Assembly (NCBI GenBank): GCA_040902885.1 | Contig: JBBDWK010000027.1 | Location: 1-36,635 of the forward strand | DNA: 36,635 nt | DNA from: JBBDWK01 sp040902885 | GTDB lineage: Bacteria > Acidobacteriota > Terriglobia > Bryobacterales > Bryobacteraceae | Direction: 5' to 3' | Part shown: positions 24,559 to 33,072 of the stretch, in pieces | Numbering within the stretch: position 1 is the first letter of the stretch | How the letters are laid out: each line of letters begins with the position of its first letter | Notes under the pieces: model-generated | The model's database searches: none | What the model was told of the DNA's origin: nothing | The model's input: only the letters and a program-made list of their open reading frames with translations | Position numbers and translations under genes: made by a program

Positions 24559-25776
24559 ATGAATCGCCGTACCAAGCTAATGGTTGTGCTCTCCTCGACG
24601 TTTCTAGTGGCTGTGCTGCTGCTGGGAACGGTTCTGGGCAGAAGCGCCTCGCCGGATGGCCCGTACCGCCATCTGGCCGTCTATACAGAAGTTCTTTCCC
24701 GGATCAAGAGCGAGTACGTCGAAGAGCCCGATTTGAAGAGCGTTACCCTGGGCGCTTTGAACGGCCTTCTGGAATCCATCGATCCATTCGCCAGCTATCT
24801 GAACTCCGATCAGTACAAGGAGTATCAGAAGAACAGGGGCACGCTTAAGGGCGAGGTGGGACTCGTTCTGGCAAAGCGCTACGGCTACATCGGCATTGTG
24901 ACGGCCGTCCCCGGCTCGCCCGGGGCGCGCGCCGGACTGACTACGGGCGACATGCTGGAGAGCATCCGCGGCGTGGCCACGCGCGACATGCCGCTGGCCT
25001 ACGCCGATCTGCTGCTGCACGGCGTGCCGGGAACCACCGTCGAAATCTCCGTCCTCCGCATTCGCCGGCCCGAGCCGCAGAAGCTGACACTCACCCGCGC
25101 CCTGCTCACCGATCCTCCGGTCGCCGCGAAGATGCTTCCCAACCAGATCGGCTACATCCGGCCGGAGACTCTTGTGCCGGCCAACAACATCCGGCCGGAG
25201 GCTCTCGTTCCCTCCAAGGTGAAGCAGGTGGCGGCCGCCATTGCCGATCTCGAAAAGAAGGGCGCCTCAAGCCTGATTCTCGATCTGCGCCACAACGCGG
25301 TGGGCGATCCCGAGCAAGGCGTGGCCCTCGCCGACCTGTTCCTCGATAAGGGGAAGATTACGTACTTGCAGGGCCAGCGTCACGCGCGCAAGGACTTCGA
25401 CGCCGACCCGGCGTCGGTATGGAACAAGAAGCTGGTGGTGATCGTGAACCGTGGCACGGCCGGAGCGGCGGAAGTGGCTTCCGCGGGCTTGCTGGCGAAC
25501 AAGCGCGCCGAGCTGGTGGGCGAGCGCAGCTACGGCGATGCCGCCGTGCGGCGCGCGGTTGGCATGGAGGACGGCGGCGCCATCATCCTCTCCGTGGCGA
25601 AATACTACACTCCGGAAGGCAAGGCCATCCAGGATACGGGAGTGACTCCTCCCAACTTGGTGAACGAGCCGGAACCGCGCGTCGAATCGGAAGAAGAGGA
25701 GGCCCCGGCGCCCGAGCCGGCAAAACCGGAAGAGGATATCCTTCTGAAGAAGGCGATCGAGATCGCCTCAAAATAA
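24559..25776 (+). CDS. S41-family (C-terminal processing protease-like) protein lacking the catalytic dyad
   Basis: The protein has 405 residues. An N-terminal membrane segment (KLMVVLSSTFLVAVLLLGTVLG) is followed by the family N-terminal helices (LESIDPFASYL), a PDZ domain (about 95-175: GIVTAVPGSPGARAGLTTGD) and the S41 core. Active CtpA/Prc proteins carry S-A-S-A-S-E with the nucleophile Ser and a Lys 25 residues later in G-K-G-T-V. Here the aligned segments, without gaps, are T-A-G302-A-A-E and G-D327-A-A-V, so both Ser and Lys are replaced (Gly, Asp). Fold residues around them are kept (VGERSYG). An internal repeat, IRPETLVP/IRPEALVP, lies near 200-215. The tail is Glu/Pro-rich. It is likely a periplasmic scaffold or regulator rather than a protease. 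A terminator hairpin follows. Confidence 0.88.
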   Translation: MNRRTKLMVVLSSTFLVAVLLLGTVLGRSASPDGPYRHLAVYTEVLSRIKSEYVEEPDLKSVTLGALNGLLESIDPFASYLNSDQYKEYQKNRGTLKGEVGLVLAKRYGYIGIVTAVPGSPGARAGLTTGDMLESIRGVATRDMPLAYADLLLHGVPGTTVEISVLRIRRPEPQKLTLTRALLTDPPVAAKMLPNQIGYIRPETLVPANNIRPEALVPSKVKQVAAAIADLEKKGASSLILDLRHNAVGDPEQGVALADLFLDKGKITYLQGQRHARKDFDADPASVWNKKLVVIVNRGTAGAAEVASAGLLANKRAELVGERSYGDAAVRRAVGMEDGGAIILSVAKYYTPEGKAIQDTGVTPPNLVNEPEPRVESEEEEAPAPEPAKPEEDILLKKAIEIASK

Positions 25777-25781
25777 TTATC

Positions 25782-25811
25782 ACCGCGGAGACGCCTCGGC
25801 ATCTCCGCGGT
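25782..25811. terminator. Bidirectional hairpin terminator
   Basis: A perfect 10-base stem, ACCGCGGAGA/TCTCCGCGGT (25782-25791, 25802-25811), has a 10-base loop in the 43-base gap between convergent genes. On the leftward strand it is followed by a T-rich stretch (gataattatttt); on the rightward strand the T run is weak. Confidence 0.65.
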
Positions 25812-25819
25812 TCAAATTC

Positions 25820-26134
25820 TTACAGAGTTTTCAGGAAAGCGATCAGGTCGGTCTTTTCTTCGTCGCTCAGCATTTCTTTATAGGCCGGCATCCCGTTGCC
25901 GCCCTCGTCGACCTTCTCCCGAACATTGGCTTCAGTGGGCTGCTTGCCGTTGGTCATCTTCTCCAGCTTGAAAAGACCCTTCAGCCCGGGACCCATCTTT
26001 TTCTCGCTGCTGTCCGAGTTATGGCAGACGCCGCACTGCTCGAACACTTCTTTGCCCTTGCCCTCGTCGCCTGCCCCAAAGGCAAGCCCGCAAGCCAACA
26101 TCAGGCTTGCGCCGTAGACAAACATCTTGCGCAT
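25820..26134 (-). CDS. Small periplasmic class I c-type cytochrome
   Basis: The protein has 104 residues. The signal peptide is RKMFVYGASLMLACGLAFG (about 1-20). The haem site is C34-GV-C37-H38, and the axial Met is Met82 in GNGMPAYKEM. The length and the single-haem fold match cytochrome c class I proteins that shuttle electrons in the periplasm. gaggagaaggg precedes ATG 26134. It may serve the nearby quinoprotein/DUF1553 operon as an electron acceptor, which is inference. Confidence 0.92.
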   Translation of the reverse strand: MRKMFVYGASLMLACGLAFGAGDEGKGKEVFEQCGVCHNSDSSEKKMGPGLKGLFKLEKMTNGKQPTEANVREKVDEGGNGMPAYKEMLSDEEKTDLIAFLKTL

Positions 26135-26234
26135 ACTAACCCTTCTCCTCTGATAAAGAATCTAGTTTACAATTTTTTGATGCGCGCCGTCATCGGGGTG
26201 TTCCCTGCCATCCTGTAAATTCCGTCCGCTGGCG

Positions 26235-26834
26235 ATGCTGTTCGCGAAGGCCCCGCATCCCGGCCGCGTGAAGACCCGCCTGTGCGGGGCGGATGCCGAA
26301 GCGGCGGCGGATTTTCATGTCGCCTTCGTCTCGGACATGCTGGAAATGCTGCTCGGGCTGCAAGAGGAGATTGGCATCGAGCTGCACACCGACGAGCCTA
26401 CCGCCGCATGGAGCGGCTTCGATGTTTCGCGCGCCTTGCAGGTGGAGGGCGACCTCGGCGTGCGCATGTTCGCCGCGCTCGATCGCGCCCTCGCGGCCGG
26501 GCATCCGCAAGCCGCGATTCTCGGCTCCGATGCGCCCACGCTGCCCGCGAATCATGTGCACAGCCTGCTCGCGTCCCCCGCCGACGTCGCGCTCGGGCCC
26601 AGCGAGGACGGCGGCTACTACGGCATCGCGTGCCGCCGCGTGCATGCGCGGATGTTCGATCGCGTCGAGTGGTCTTCACCCCGCGCGTGCGAGCAAACCG
26701 CCGCCGCCGCCCGCGCCTGCGGTCTGACGGTTGCGCTCGGTCCGGAATGGTTCGACGTGGATGAACCCGCGGACCTGGAACGCCTCCGGCAGTCGCCTCT
26801 TCTGCCGCGTCATACCGGCGCGAAGGTAAAATGA
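26235..26834 (+). CDS. DUF2064/TIGR04282-family glycosyltransferase-like protein
   Basis: The protein has 199 residues, about the family length. A nucleotide-sugar-type N-terminus (LFAKAPHPGRVKTRL), the central LGSDAPTLPANHV and the segment LGPSEDGGYYGIA are the hallmarks of this GT-A-like family. Its members are linked to sugar or cofactor modification, but the substrate is unknown. The start ATG 26235 is the only in-frame choice after an upstream stop and leaves the first strand short, so the true start may be a rare codon. The stop overlaps the next start by ATGA (26831-26834), which couples the two genes. Confidence 0.8.
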   Translation: MLFAKAPHPGRVKTRLCGADAEAAADFHVAFVSDMLEMLLGLQEEIGIELHTDEPTAAWSGFDVSRALQVEGDLGVRMFAALDRALAAGHPQAAILGSDAPTLPANHVHSLLASPADVALGPSEDGGYYGIACRRVHARMFDRVEWSSPRACEQTAAAARACGLTVALGPEWFDVDEPADLERLRQSPLLPRHTGAKVK

Positions 26835-27247
26835 GGCCTATGCTTCGACGAACCCTTATGAAACTCATACCACTTGCGGCTATGATGCCGCCCGCCGGCG
26901 ACGCCGCCAATAATGGCCGCGTCTTCGAGCTGCGCACCTATCACGCCAATGAAGGCAAGCTGGAGGCGCTGCAGGCGCGCTTCCGGAACCACACCATGCG
27001 GATCTTTGAGAAGCACGGCATGAAGAACGTGGGCTACTGGGTGCCGCAGGATTCTCCAGCCTCGGCGAGTACGCTGATCTACATCGTCTCCCACAAGAGC
27101 CGTGACGCCGCCAAGAAGAGTTGGGACGCGTTCCGCGCCGACCCGGAGTGGAAGAAGGTGCAGACCGAGTCCGAAGTGAACGGCAAGCTGGTGGCGAAAG
27201 TCGACGTGGTATTCATGGACGCCGCCGACTACTCACCCCTGAAGTAG
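26831..27247 (+). CDS. NIPSNAP-family protein
   Basis: The protein has 138 residues. After a short hydrophobic N-terminus (LIPLAAMMPPAGDAANN) it has the NIPSNAP core: VFELRTYHANEGKLEALQAR, the KHGMKNVGYWVPQDSP turn, and a second half ending VKVDVVFMDAADYSPL-like. The fold is a dimeric alpha-beta ferredoxin-like barrel. The function of the family is not settled. It overlaps the stop of the DUF2064 gene. A start at 26840 is possible. Confidence 0.85.
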   Translation: MRPMLRRTLMKLIPLAAMMPPAGDAANNGRVFELRTYHANEGKLEALQARFRNHTMRIFEKHGMKNVGYWVPQDSPASASTLIYIVSHKSRDAAKKSWDAFRADPEWKKVQTESEVNGKLVAKVDVVFMDAADYSPLK

Positions 27248-27250
27248 CCG

Positions 27251-29110
27251 CTACTCCGGCAGGGAAAATGCGACCAGCGCGTCGGCGACGCTTTCGCTGA
27301 AGTAGCCGCCGCCGCCCGCCGCGATCACCACGTACTGGCGTCCGTTCTTCCTGCCCTGGTAGGTCATGGGCGTCGCATGGCCGCCGGCGGGCAGCTTGCC
27401 CTCCCACAGCAGCTTGCCCGTGCGGACATCGAAGGCGCGGAAGCGGCGGTCGCCCGTGCCCGCGATAAACACGAGGCCGCCCGCCGTGGCGATGGTCCCG
27501 CCGAGGCTCGGCGCGCCCGTGTTGGTCAATCCCTTCGATTCGAGCGACTCCAGAAAACCGAGCGGAACGCGCCAGGCAATCTCGCCCGTATTCAGGTCGA
27601 TCGCGTTCAGGGTGCCCCAGGGCGGCTGCTGGCAGGGGTAGCCATCCAGATCGGCGAAGCGCGCATATGCGCCCCAGGGGCTCGACCGGCTGTAACGCAT
27701 GGGCGATCCCTCGGGCTGCTCTTTCATGAGGCCCACCCCGCCCAGTTCGTTGGCGTTCACGAACAGGTAGTTGCTCTCCGGATCGAACGACGCGCCGGAC
27801 CATGTCGCACCGCCCAGCGTGCCGGGCATCATGAGCGTCATGCGCGGACCCCAGGGCGTGAAGATGCCGCGCATTTCGAGCGAGTCGAACAACTCCATGC
27901 AGAACTTCCGCGATTCGGCCGAAAGCGTGGTGATCTCATCGCGCTCCACGTTCAGCTTGGATAGCGGCGGCGGCTTTACGGGAAACGGCTGGGTACGGGA
28001 ACTGGCTTCGCCCGGCGTGCGGCTTTGCGGCACCGCGCGCTCTTCCACGGGAAACACCGGCTTGCCGGTCACGCGATCCAGCACGAACACGAAACCCATC
28101 TTCGTCACCTGCGCCACGGCCGGCTTTCCTTTCGCTGTCACCAGCGTGGGATGCGCCGGAAGATCGTAATCCCAGACGTCGTGATGCACCATCTGGAAAT
28201 GCCAGATGCGCTTTCCGGTGGCGGCATCGAGCGCCACGACCGAGTTGCCGAACAGGTTCGCTCCATGGCGGTCCCCGCCGTAGAAATCGTAAGCCGGCGA
28301 GCCGATGGGCAGGTACACGATGCCGCGTTCGGCATCCACGGTCATGATCGACCAGGCGTTCACGCCACTGCGGTCTTTCCACGAATCGCCCGCCCAGGAG
28401 TCATGGCCGAACTCGCCCGGCCGCGGCACGGTGTGGAATTGCCAGACCAGATTTCCGGTCTTCGCATCGTAGGCGCGGACGTCGCCCGCCGGGCCTTTCG
28501 ACGGTCCCTCCTGCACCGCCGAACCTGAAATCACCACGTCTTTATAGACTGTGGGCGGCGAAGTGATGGAGTAGCGTCCTTTGGGGAAGTTGTCGGCAAC
28601 GCCCTTCCGCAGGTCCACGTAGCCGTCGTTTCCAAAGTCGGGACAGGGGCGGCCGGTGCGGGCGTCAAGCGCAATCAGGCGCGCCTCCAGGTTGCCATAC
28701 AGGATGCGCGGCGGCACGCCGGCCCGGCCCGGCCAGTAGGCGACGCCGCGATGCTGATTCGTCCGGCGCTTCCCGGCCGCGTCCGCCTGCGGATCGTAGA
28801 CCCAGAGTTCTTTGCCGCTCTCGGCATCGAGCGCAATCACGCGGTTCTGTGGGGTGGAGAAGTACAGCACGCCGTCCACCACGATGGGCGTGGCCTCGAA
28901 GGCAGTCACCCGGTTGGTGCGCGTGTTGCGCATCTCCGGGCTGTATTCCTTCGTGTGGAACGTCCAGGCGACCTTGAGGCGCTGCACGTTGCCGCGGTGA
29001 ATCTGCTTCAGGGGAGAGTAGCGCATGCCGCCAGGATCGTTGCCGTAGTTCGGCCACTCCGAGGCATGCAGCGAGAAGAGGGCAAGGGCGCCACCCAGTA
29101 GACGCCTCAT
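27251..29110 (-). CDS. PQQ-dependent dehydrogenase, glucose/quinate/shikimate type, soluble
   Basis: The protein has 619 residues, with the start at ATG 29110 overlapping the DUF1501 stop by ATGA. After a signal peptide (MRRLLGGALALFSLHA) comes an eight-bladed quinoprotein propeller, with W-x-Y/F-x-T-type blades such as GKELWVYDP and GKRIWHFQMVHHDVWDYDLP. FVFVLDRVTGKPVFPVEER is typical of membrane glucose/quinate dehydrogenases. The N-terminal five-helix membrane anchor of that group (family about 800 residues) is missing, and no CxxCH haem motif is present. Electrons would have to pass to a separate cytochrome, perhaps the haem protein in the same operon. The substrate is inferred to be a sugar or sugar acid. 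Confidence 0.9.
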   Translation of the reverse strand: MRRLLGGALALFSLHASEWPNYGNDPGGMRYSPLKQIHRGNVQRLKVAWTFHTKEYSPEMRNTRTNRVTAFEATPIVVDGVLYFSTPQNRVIALDAESGKELWVYDPQADAAGKRRTNQHRGVAYWPGRAGVPPRILYGNLEARLIALDARTGRPCPDFGNDGYVDLRKGVADNFPKGRYSITSPPTVYKDVVISGSAVQEGPSKGPAGDVRAYDAKTGNLVWQFHTVPRPGEFGHDSWAGDSWKDRSGVNAWSIMTVDAERGIVYLPIGSPAYDFYGGDRHGANLFGNSVVALDAATGKRIWHFQMVHHDVWDYDLPAHPTLVTAKGKPAVAQVTKMGFVFVLDRVTGKPVFPVEERAVPQSRTPGEASSRTQPFPVKPPPLSKLNVERDEITTLSAESRKFCMELFDSLEMRGIFTPWGPRMTLMMPGTLGGATWSGASFDPESNYLFVNANELGGVGLMKEQPEGSPMRYSRSSPWGAYARFADLDGYPCQQPPWGTLNAIDLNTGEIAWRVPLGFLESLESKGLTNTGAPSLGGTIATAGGLVFIAGTGDRRFRAFDVRTGKLLWEGKLPAGGHATPMTYQGRKNGRQYVVIAAGGGGYFSESVADALVAFSLPE

Positions 29111-30540
29111 GCGAACAGTGGCTTGAGCACCTTGCCGCCGACGTCCGTCAGGCGGAAGTCGCGGCCCTGGAACTTGAATGTGAGTTTGGTGTGATCGAGA
29201 CCCAGCATGTGCAGGATGGTGGCCTGAATATCGTAGATCTCGATCCGATCGCCGATGGGCGAGAAGCCGAACTCGTCCGTGCCGCCCACTACCTGGCCCG
29301 AACGCATGCCGCCTCCGGCCATCCACATCGTGTACGCGTCGATGTGGTGGTTGCGGCCCACTTTGCCGTCGTCGCGAACCTCGCCCATGGGCGTACGGCC
29401 GAATTCCCCGCCCCACACGACCAACGTCTGGTCGAGGAGGCCGCGCTGCTTCAGGTCGCGGATCAGCGCCGCCATGGGCCGATCAATCTCTTTGCAGATA
29501 TCGTCGAAGGGCTTGGTGAGATCGGCGTGGTGGTCCCAATCGGTGTGATAGAGCTGCACGAAGCGCACGCCGCGCTCTACCAGACGGCGGGCGAGCAGAC
29601 AGTTGTTCGCGAACGAGCTCTTGCCGGGCTCCACGCCGTACATTTCTAGCGTAGCCTGCGATTCCTTGGCAAAGTCGATCAACTCGGGGCCGCTGGTTTG
29701 CATCCGGTAGGCCATCTCGTAGGAAGCGATCCGCGTGGCGATCTCGTCGTCGCCGGTCTCCTCGAGCTTGGCCAGATTGAGATCGCGTATGGCCTCCAGC
29801 GTCTGCTGCTGCCTGCGCGGCGTGACACCGGCGGGATTCGACAGGTCGAGAATCGGATCGCCGCTCGACCGGAACGGCACGCCCTGATAGGACGTCGGTA
29901 TAAAGCCGCTGCCCCAGTTCAACGCGCCGCCGCGCGGGCCGCGCGGACCGGATTGCAGCACCACGAATCCGGGCAGATCCTGCGATTCGCTGCCCAGACC
30001 GTATGTCACCCAAGCGCCCATGCTCGGACGCCCGAAACGCGTTGAGCCGGTGTTGAGGAAGATTTTGGCCGGGGCATGATTGAAGTTCTCTGTGGAGATG
30101 CCGGAGAGGAAGGCGACATCGTCCACCACCTCGCCGAAATGCGGGAGGCACTCGGAAACGTACAGGCCGCTCTTGCCGTGGCGTTTGAACTCGCGGCGCG
30201 TGCCGAGCAGCTTGGGCACCTCCTTCGTGAAGGTATCCATGAAGGCAAAGCGCTTGCCTTTGACGAAAGAATCGGGCGCGGGCTTGGAGTCGTATTCCTG
30301 AAGCTTCGGCTTGTAGTCGAACAGCTCGAACTGGCTGGGGCCGCCGGCCATGAACATGAAGATGACGTTCTTGATGCGCGGCGTGAAGTGCGGTTGTTTC
30401 GGCGCGGTAGGACTGGCGACGCGCGATGTGGCCGCGGACAGCAGGCTGCCGCCGAGCATCGAGGCCAGCGCCATTTTGCCGACACCGACTCCGCAGTCCT
30501 TAAAGAGGTGCCGTCGCGTCAGGAGTTGCAGCGGGTCCAT
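29107..30540 (-). CDS. DUF1501 protein, Tat-exported
   Basis: The protein has 477 residues. The signal is TRRHLFKDCGVGVGKMALAS. DUF1501 motifs are visible: VIFMFMAGGPSQFELFDYKP, LVVWGGEFGRTPMGE, GRNHHIDAYTMWMAGGGMR and a C-terminal GLDHTKLTFKFQGRDF. The fold is related to alkaline phosphatase/sulfatases. The family nearly always sits beside PSD1/DUF1549/DUF1553 genes, as here. Its reaction is unknown. The ATG is preceded by gaggag, and a 26-base inverted repeat lies between it and the upstream haem protein gene. Confidence 0.93.
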   Translation of the reverse strand: MDPLQLLTRRHLFKDCGVGVGKMALASMLGGSLLSAATSRVASPTAPKQPHFTPRIKNVIFMFMAGGPSQFELFDYKPKLQEYDSKPAPDSFVKGKRFAFMDTFTKEVPKLLGTRREFKRHGKSGLYVSECLPHFGEVVDDVAFLSGISTENFNHAPAKIFLNTGSTRFGRPSMGAWVTYGLGSESQDLPGFVVLQSGPRGPRGGALNWGSGFIPTSYQGVPFRSSGDPILDLSNPAGVTPRRQQQTLEAIRDLNLAKLEETGDDEIATRIASYEMAYRMQTSGPELIDFAKESQATLEMYGVEPGKSSFANNCLLARRLVERGVRFVQLYHTDWDHHADLTKPFDDICKEIDRPMAALIRDLKQRGLLDQTLVVWGGEFGRTPMGEVRDDGKVGRNHHIDAYTMWMAGGGMRSGQVVGGTDEFGFSPIGDRIEIYDIQATILHMLGLDHTKLTFKFQGRDFRLTDVGGKVLKPLFA

Positions 30541-30558
30541 AATCTCCTCGTTTCGATA

Positions 30559-30630
30559 ACCGCTCCCTGACGGTCGCGGCTCGGATGATGCGCGAACGAT
30601 GTTACCGAGCCGCGACCGTCAGGGAGCGGT
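30559..30630. repeat. Perfect 26-bp inverted repeat (long hairpin) inside an operon
   Basis: The arms at 30559-30584 and 30605-30630 are perfect reverse complements (begin accgctccctgacgg) with a 20-base loop. It occupies most of the 97-base gap between the DUF1553 stop (30638) and the DUF1501 ATG (30540). The sequence is GC-rich and has no T run after it, so it is not a standard terminator. A processing site, an attenuator or a dispersed mobile repeat are all possible. Confidence 0.9.
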
Positions 30631-30637
30631 CTTGTTC

Positions 30638-33040
30638 TCAGTCTCTGGTTAGAAAATCGTCCAGGTTCAGCAAAACGCGCGCGACCGAAGTCCAGGCCGC
30701 CAGAACAGGTATCTCCTTCTTATCGCGCTCCGGATCGCGCACCACCTGCCGCGCCGCCTCCGGGCTGCTCTTGAATTCATCTAACTGCAAGGCCAGGAAG
30801 CGCTCCATCCGCGGGCGCTCCACCGGCGTGGGAGGCCGCGAGAGCGCGAGCAGGAAGGCGTGCCGCATGCGCGCTGCATCGTCGGGCGCCTCTTTCACGA
30901 TCCGCTCGCCGAGCGCCTGCGCGAACTCCACGAACGCCTCGTCGTTCAGCAGGGTGAGAGCCTGCAGCGGCGTATTGGAGCGCGGGCGGCGCGTGCAGGT
31001 GGCGGTCGAATCGGGCGCGTCGAAAACCATCAGGCCGGGGTGAGGCGCGGACCGCCAGAAAAACGTATACAACCCCCGGCGGTAGCGGTTCGGCCCGGTT
31101 TCCGTGGGCCATTCGCGATTGATTTGAGTGACCGCCATGGCGCCCGCTGGAATGGGCGGAAAGACGCTCGGTCCGCCGACAGCGGGCGTAAACAAGCCGC
31201 TCGAAACGAGCGCGGCATCCCGCACAATTTCGGCCTCCAGGCGGAGGCGCGACTGCCGCGCCAACAACCGATTGCCCGGGTCCACTGCCTCCACCTCCGG
31301 CCGGTGACGCGACGATTGCCGGTACGTCGCCGAGGTGACGATCGTCCGGTGGATGGCTTTCTGACTCCAGCCGCGCTGAATGAATTCGGTGGCGAGCCAA
31401 TCGAGCAGCTCGGGGTGGGTGGGCGGCGAACCTTGCGTGCCGAAGTCGTTCTCGGTCTCCACCAGGCCCTTGCCGAAGTATGCCTGCCACATGCGGTTCA
31501 CGGTGACGCGGCTGGTGAGCGGGTTGGCGGGGTCCATGAGCCAGCGGGCGAAATCGAGCCGCGTGGGATTGGGCGTGGCGGCGAGCGGCGGCAGCACGGC
31601 CAGCACACCCGGCGTCACGATAACGCCCTTGCGCAGGAAGTCGCCGCCCAACTGGATGTAGGCTTCGCGCGGTTGCGGCAACTCGCGCATCACTAGCGTG
31701 GAGGTGATCTTCGGCTCCCGCCGCCGCACGGTGCGAACGTTGGCGACACGCTCCAGCAGTCCCGGATCTTCCTGTTTGGCGACCTTGCCTTGCTTCTTGG
31801 CAAGGGACCGCACGTAGCCCGCGAGCTCTTTGTTCAAGACCGAGACCTGCGACTCCCAGGCGCCGTGACGCGCCTGCTCTTCGGGCGCCGGCAGTTCGAG
31901 GACCGGTTCATGCGCCTCGGTTCGGTCCCGGTCGTTGGTCATCTCGTCGATATTGTTGAAGAAGGCGTAGATCCGGTAGAATTCGCGCTGCGAGACGGGG
32001 TCGTATTTGTGATCGTGGCAGCGCGCGCAGCCGAGCGTCAGCCCGAGAAACGCGGCGCCGGTGGTCGCCACGCGGTCGACCACAGCCTCCACGCGATACT
32101 GCTCGAAGTCGATGCCGCCTTCGAGATTGAGCGGCGTGTTGCGGTGGAATCCGGTGGCGATCAACTGATCCACGCTTGGCTTGGGCAGCAGATCGCCGGC
32201 AAGCTGTTCGACGACGAACTGGTCGAACGGCAGATCGCGGTTCAACGCCTCGATCACCCAGTCGCGATACTTCCAGATATCGCGCGGGCCGTCGATGTTG
32301 TAGCCGTTTGAATCCGCATAGCGCGCAACATCCAGCCAGTGGCGGCCCCAGCGCTCGCCGTAGTGGGGCGAAGCCAGCAACCGGTCCACGGCGCGCTCAT
32401 AAGCCTCGGGGGATTTGTCGGCCAGGAACTCTTCGACTTCTTTTGGAGAGGGCGGGAGGCCCGTCAGATCCAGGCTCACGCGGCGCAGCAGGGTGGCTTG
32501 ATCGGCCTCGGGCGACGGCGCCAGGCTGTTCGCTTCGAGTTTGGCCAGTATGAAATTGTCGATGGCGTTGCGGGGCCAGGCGGCGTCTTTGACGGCAGGC
32601 GCCGGGTGGCGCTTCGGCGGCTGAAACGCCCAGTGCCCGGATTGGCTTTGTTCGGCAATTTTTGCCTTCTCCGCCGGCCAGGGCAGCCCGGCCTCGATCC
32701 ACTTGCTCAGCGCCGCGATCTGCTCGTCCTTCAACTTGCCGGCCGGCGGCATTTTCAGGTCGCCGGACTGGTGAACGGCTTTTAGAAGAAGACTCTCGCC
32801 GGGCTTGCCGGGCATCGCGGCGGGACCGCGATTGCCACCCTCGAGCAGAGCTTCGCGCGATTCGAGAGACAGGCCGCTGGTGCGGGTGCGCGCATTATGG
32901 CAGCCGGTGCAACTGCTGGCAAGAATGGGCCGGACGCTGGATTCGAAGAAGGCAGTATCCTCCTTCGTCTGTGCGAAGGAGATAGAGATCGACAGGGCGG
33001 CCAGGAGAACGCCGCGCGGCAAGTGCATGTGCTCAGCCAT
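30638..33040 (-). CDS. PSD1 and planctomycete cytochrome C domain protein (PSCyt1-DUF1549-DUF1553)
   Basis: The protein has 800 residues from ATG 33040; ATG 33028 is also possible. After a signal peptide (HLPRGVLLAALSISISFAQ) comes a PSCyt1 haem domain, C44-TG-C47-H48 with Met97 in DLKMPPAGK. DUF1549 follows (about 155-350) with a second haem-like site, C338-AR-C341-H342 (LGCARCHDHKYDP), and LDLTGLPPSP. A C-terminal DUF1553 has RLDFARWLMDPANPLTSRVT, NRMWQAYFGKG and SNTPLQALTLLND. The family occurs in planctomycetes and Acidobacteria and is always paired with DUF1501; its substrate is unknown, probably complex carbohydrate. It is first in a leftward three-gene operon with an extended -10 just upstream. 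Confidence 0.94.
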   Translation of the reverse strand: MAEHMHLPRGVLLAALSISISFAQTKEDTAFFESSVRPILASSCTGCHNARTRTSGLSLESREALLEGGNRGPAAMPGKPGESLLLKAVHQSGDLKMPPAGKLKDEQIAALSKWIEAGLPWPAEKAKIAEQSQSGHWAFQPPKRHPAPAVKDAAWPRNAIDNFILAKLEANSLAPSPEADQATLLRRVSLDLTGLPPSPKEVEEFLADKSPEAYERAVDRLLASPHYGERWGRHWLDVARYADSNGYNIDGPRDIWKYRDWVIEALNRDLPFDQFVVEQLAGDLLPKPSVDQLIATGFHRNTPLNLEGGIDFEQYRVEAVVDRVATTGAAFLGLTLGCARCHDHKYDPVSQREFYRIYAFFNNIDEMTNDRDRTEAHEPVLELPAPEEQARHGAWESQVSVLNKELAGYVRSLAKKQGKVAKQEDPGLLERVANVRTVRRREPKITSTLVMRELPQPREAYIQLGGDFLRKGVIVTPGVLAVLPPLAATPNPTRLDFARWLMDPANPLTSRVTVNRMWQAYFGKGLVETENDFGTQGSPPTHPELLDWLATEFIQRGWSQKAIHRTIVTSATYRQSSRHRPEVEAVDPGNRLLARQSRLRLEAEIVRDAALVSSGLFTPAVGGPSVFPPIPAGAMAVTQINREWPTETGPNRYRRGLYTFFWRSAPHPGLMVFDAPDSTATCTRRPRSNTPLQALTLLNDEAFVEFAQALGERIVKEAPDDAARMRHAFLLALSRPPTPVERPRMERFLALQLDEFKSSPEAARQVVRDPERDKKEIPVLAAWTSVARVLLNLDDFLTRD

Positions 33041-33063
33041 CGGAAAGGCGGCTTCCGCCAAAG

Positions 33064-33072
33064 ATTATATCA
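33064..33072 (-). promoter_or_regulatory. Extended -10 promoter of the DUF1553 operon
   Basis: Leftward TGATATAAT matches TGnTATAAT perfectly, just overlapping the vapC stop codon. Transcription would start near 33057, 17 bases before ATG 33040, so this operon has its own promoter separate from vapBC. Confidence 0.55.

Noticed and set aside
30585..30604. The 26-bp inverted repeat as a standard rho-independent terminator
   Set aside because: There is no T run on the downstream leftward side, and the DUF1501 gene with its Shine-Dalgarno sequence follows at once. An operon-internal terminator would cut expression of a conserved pair.
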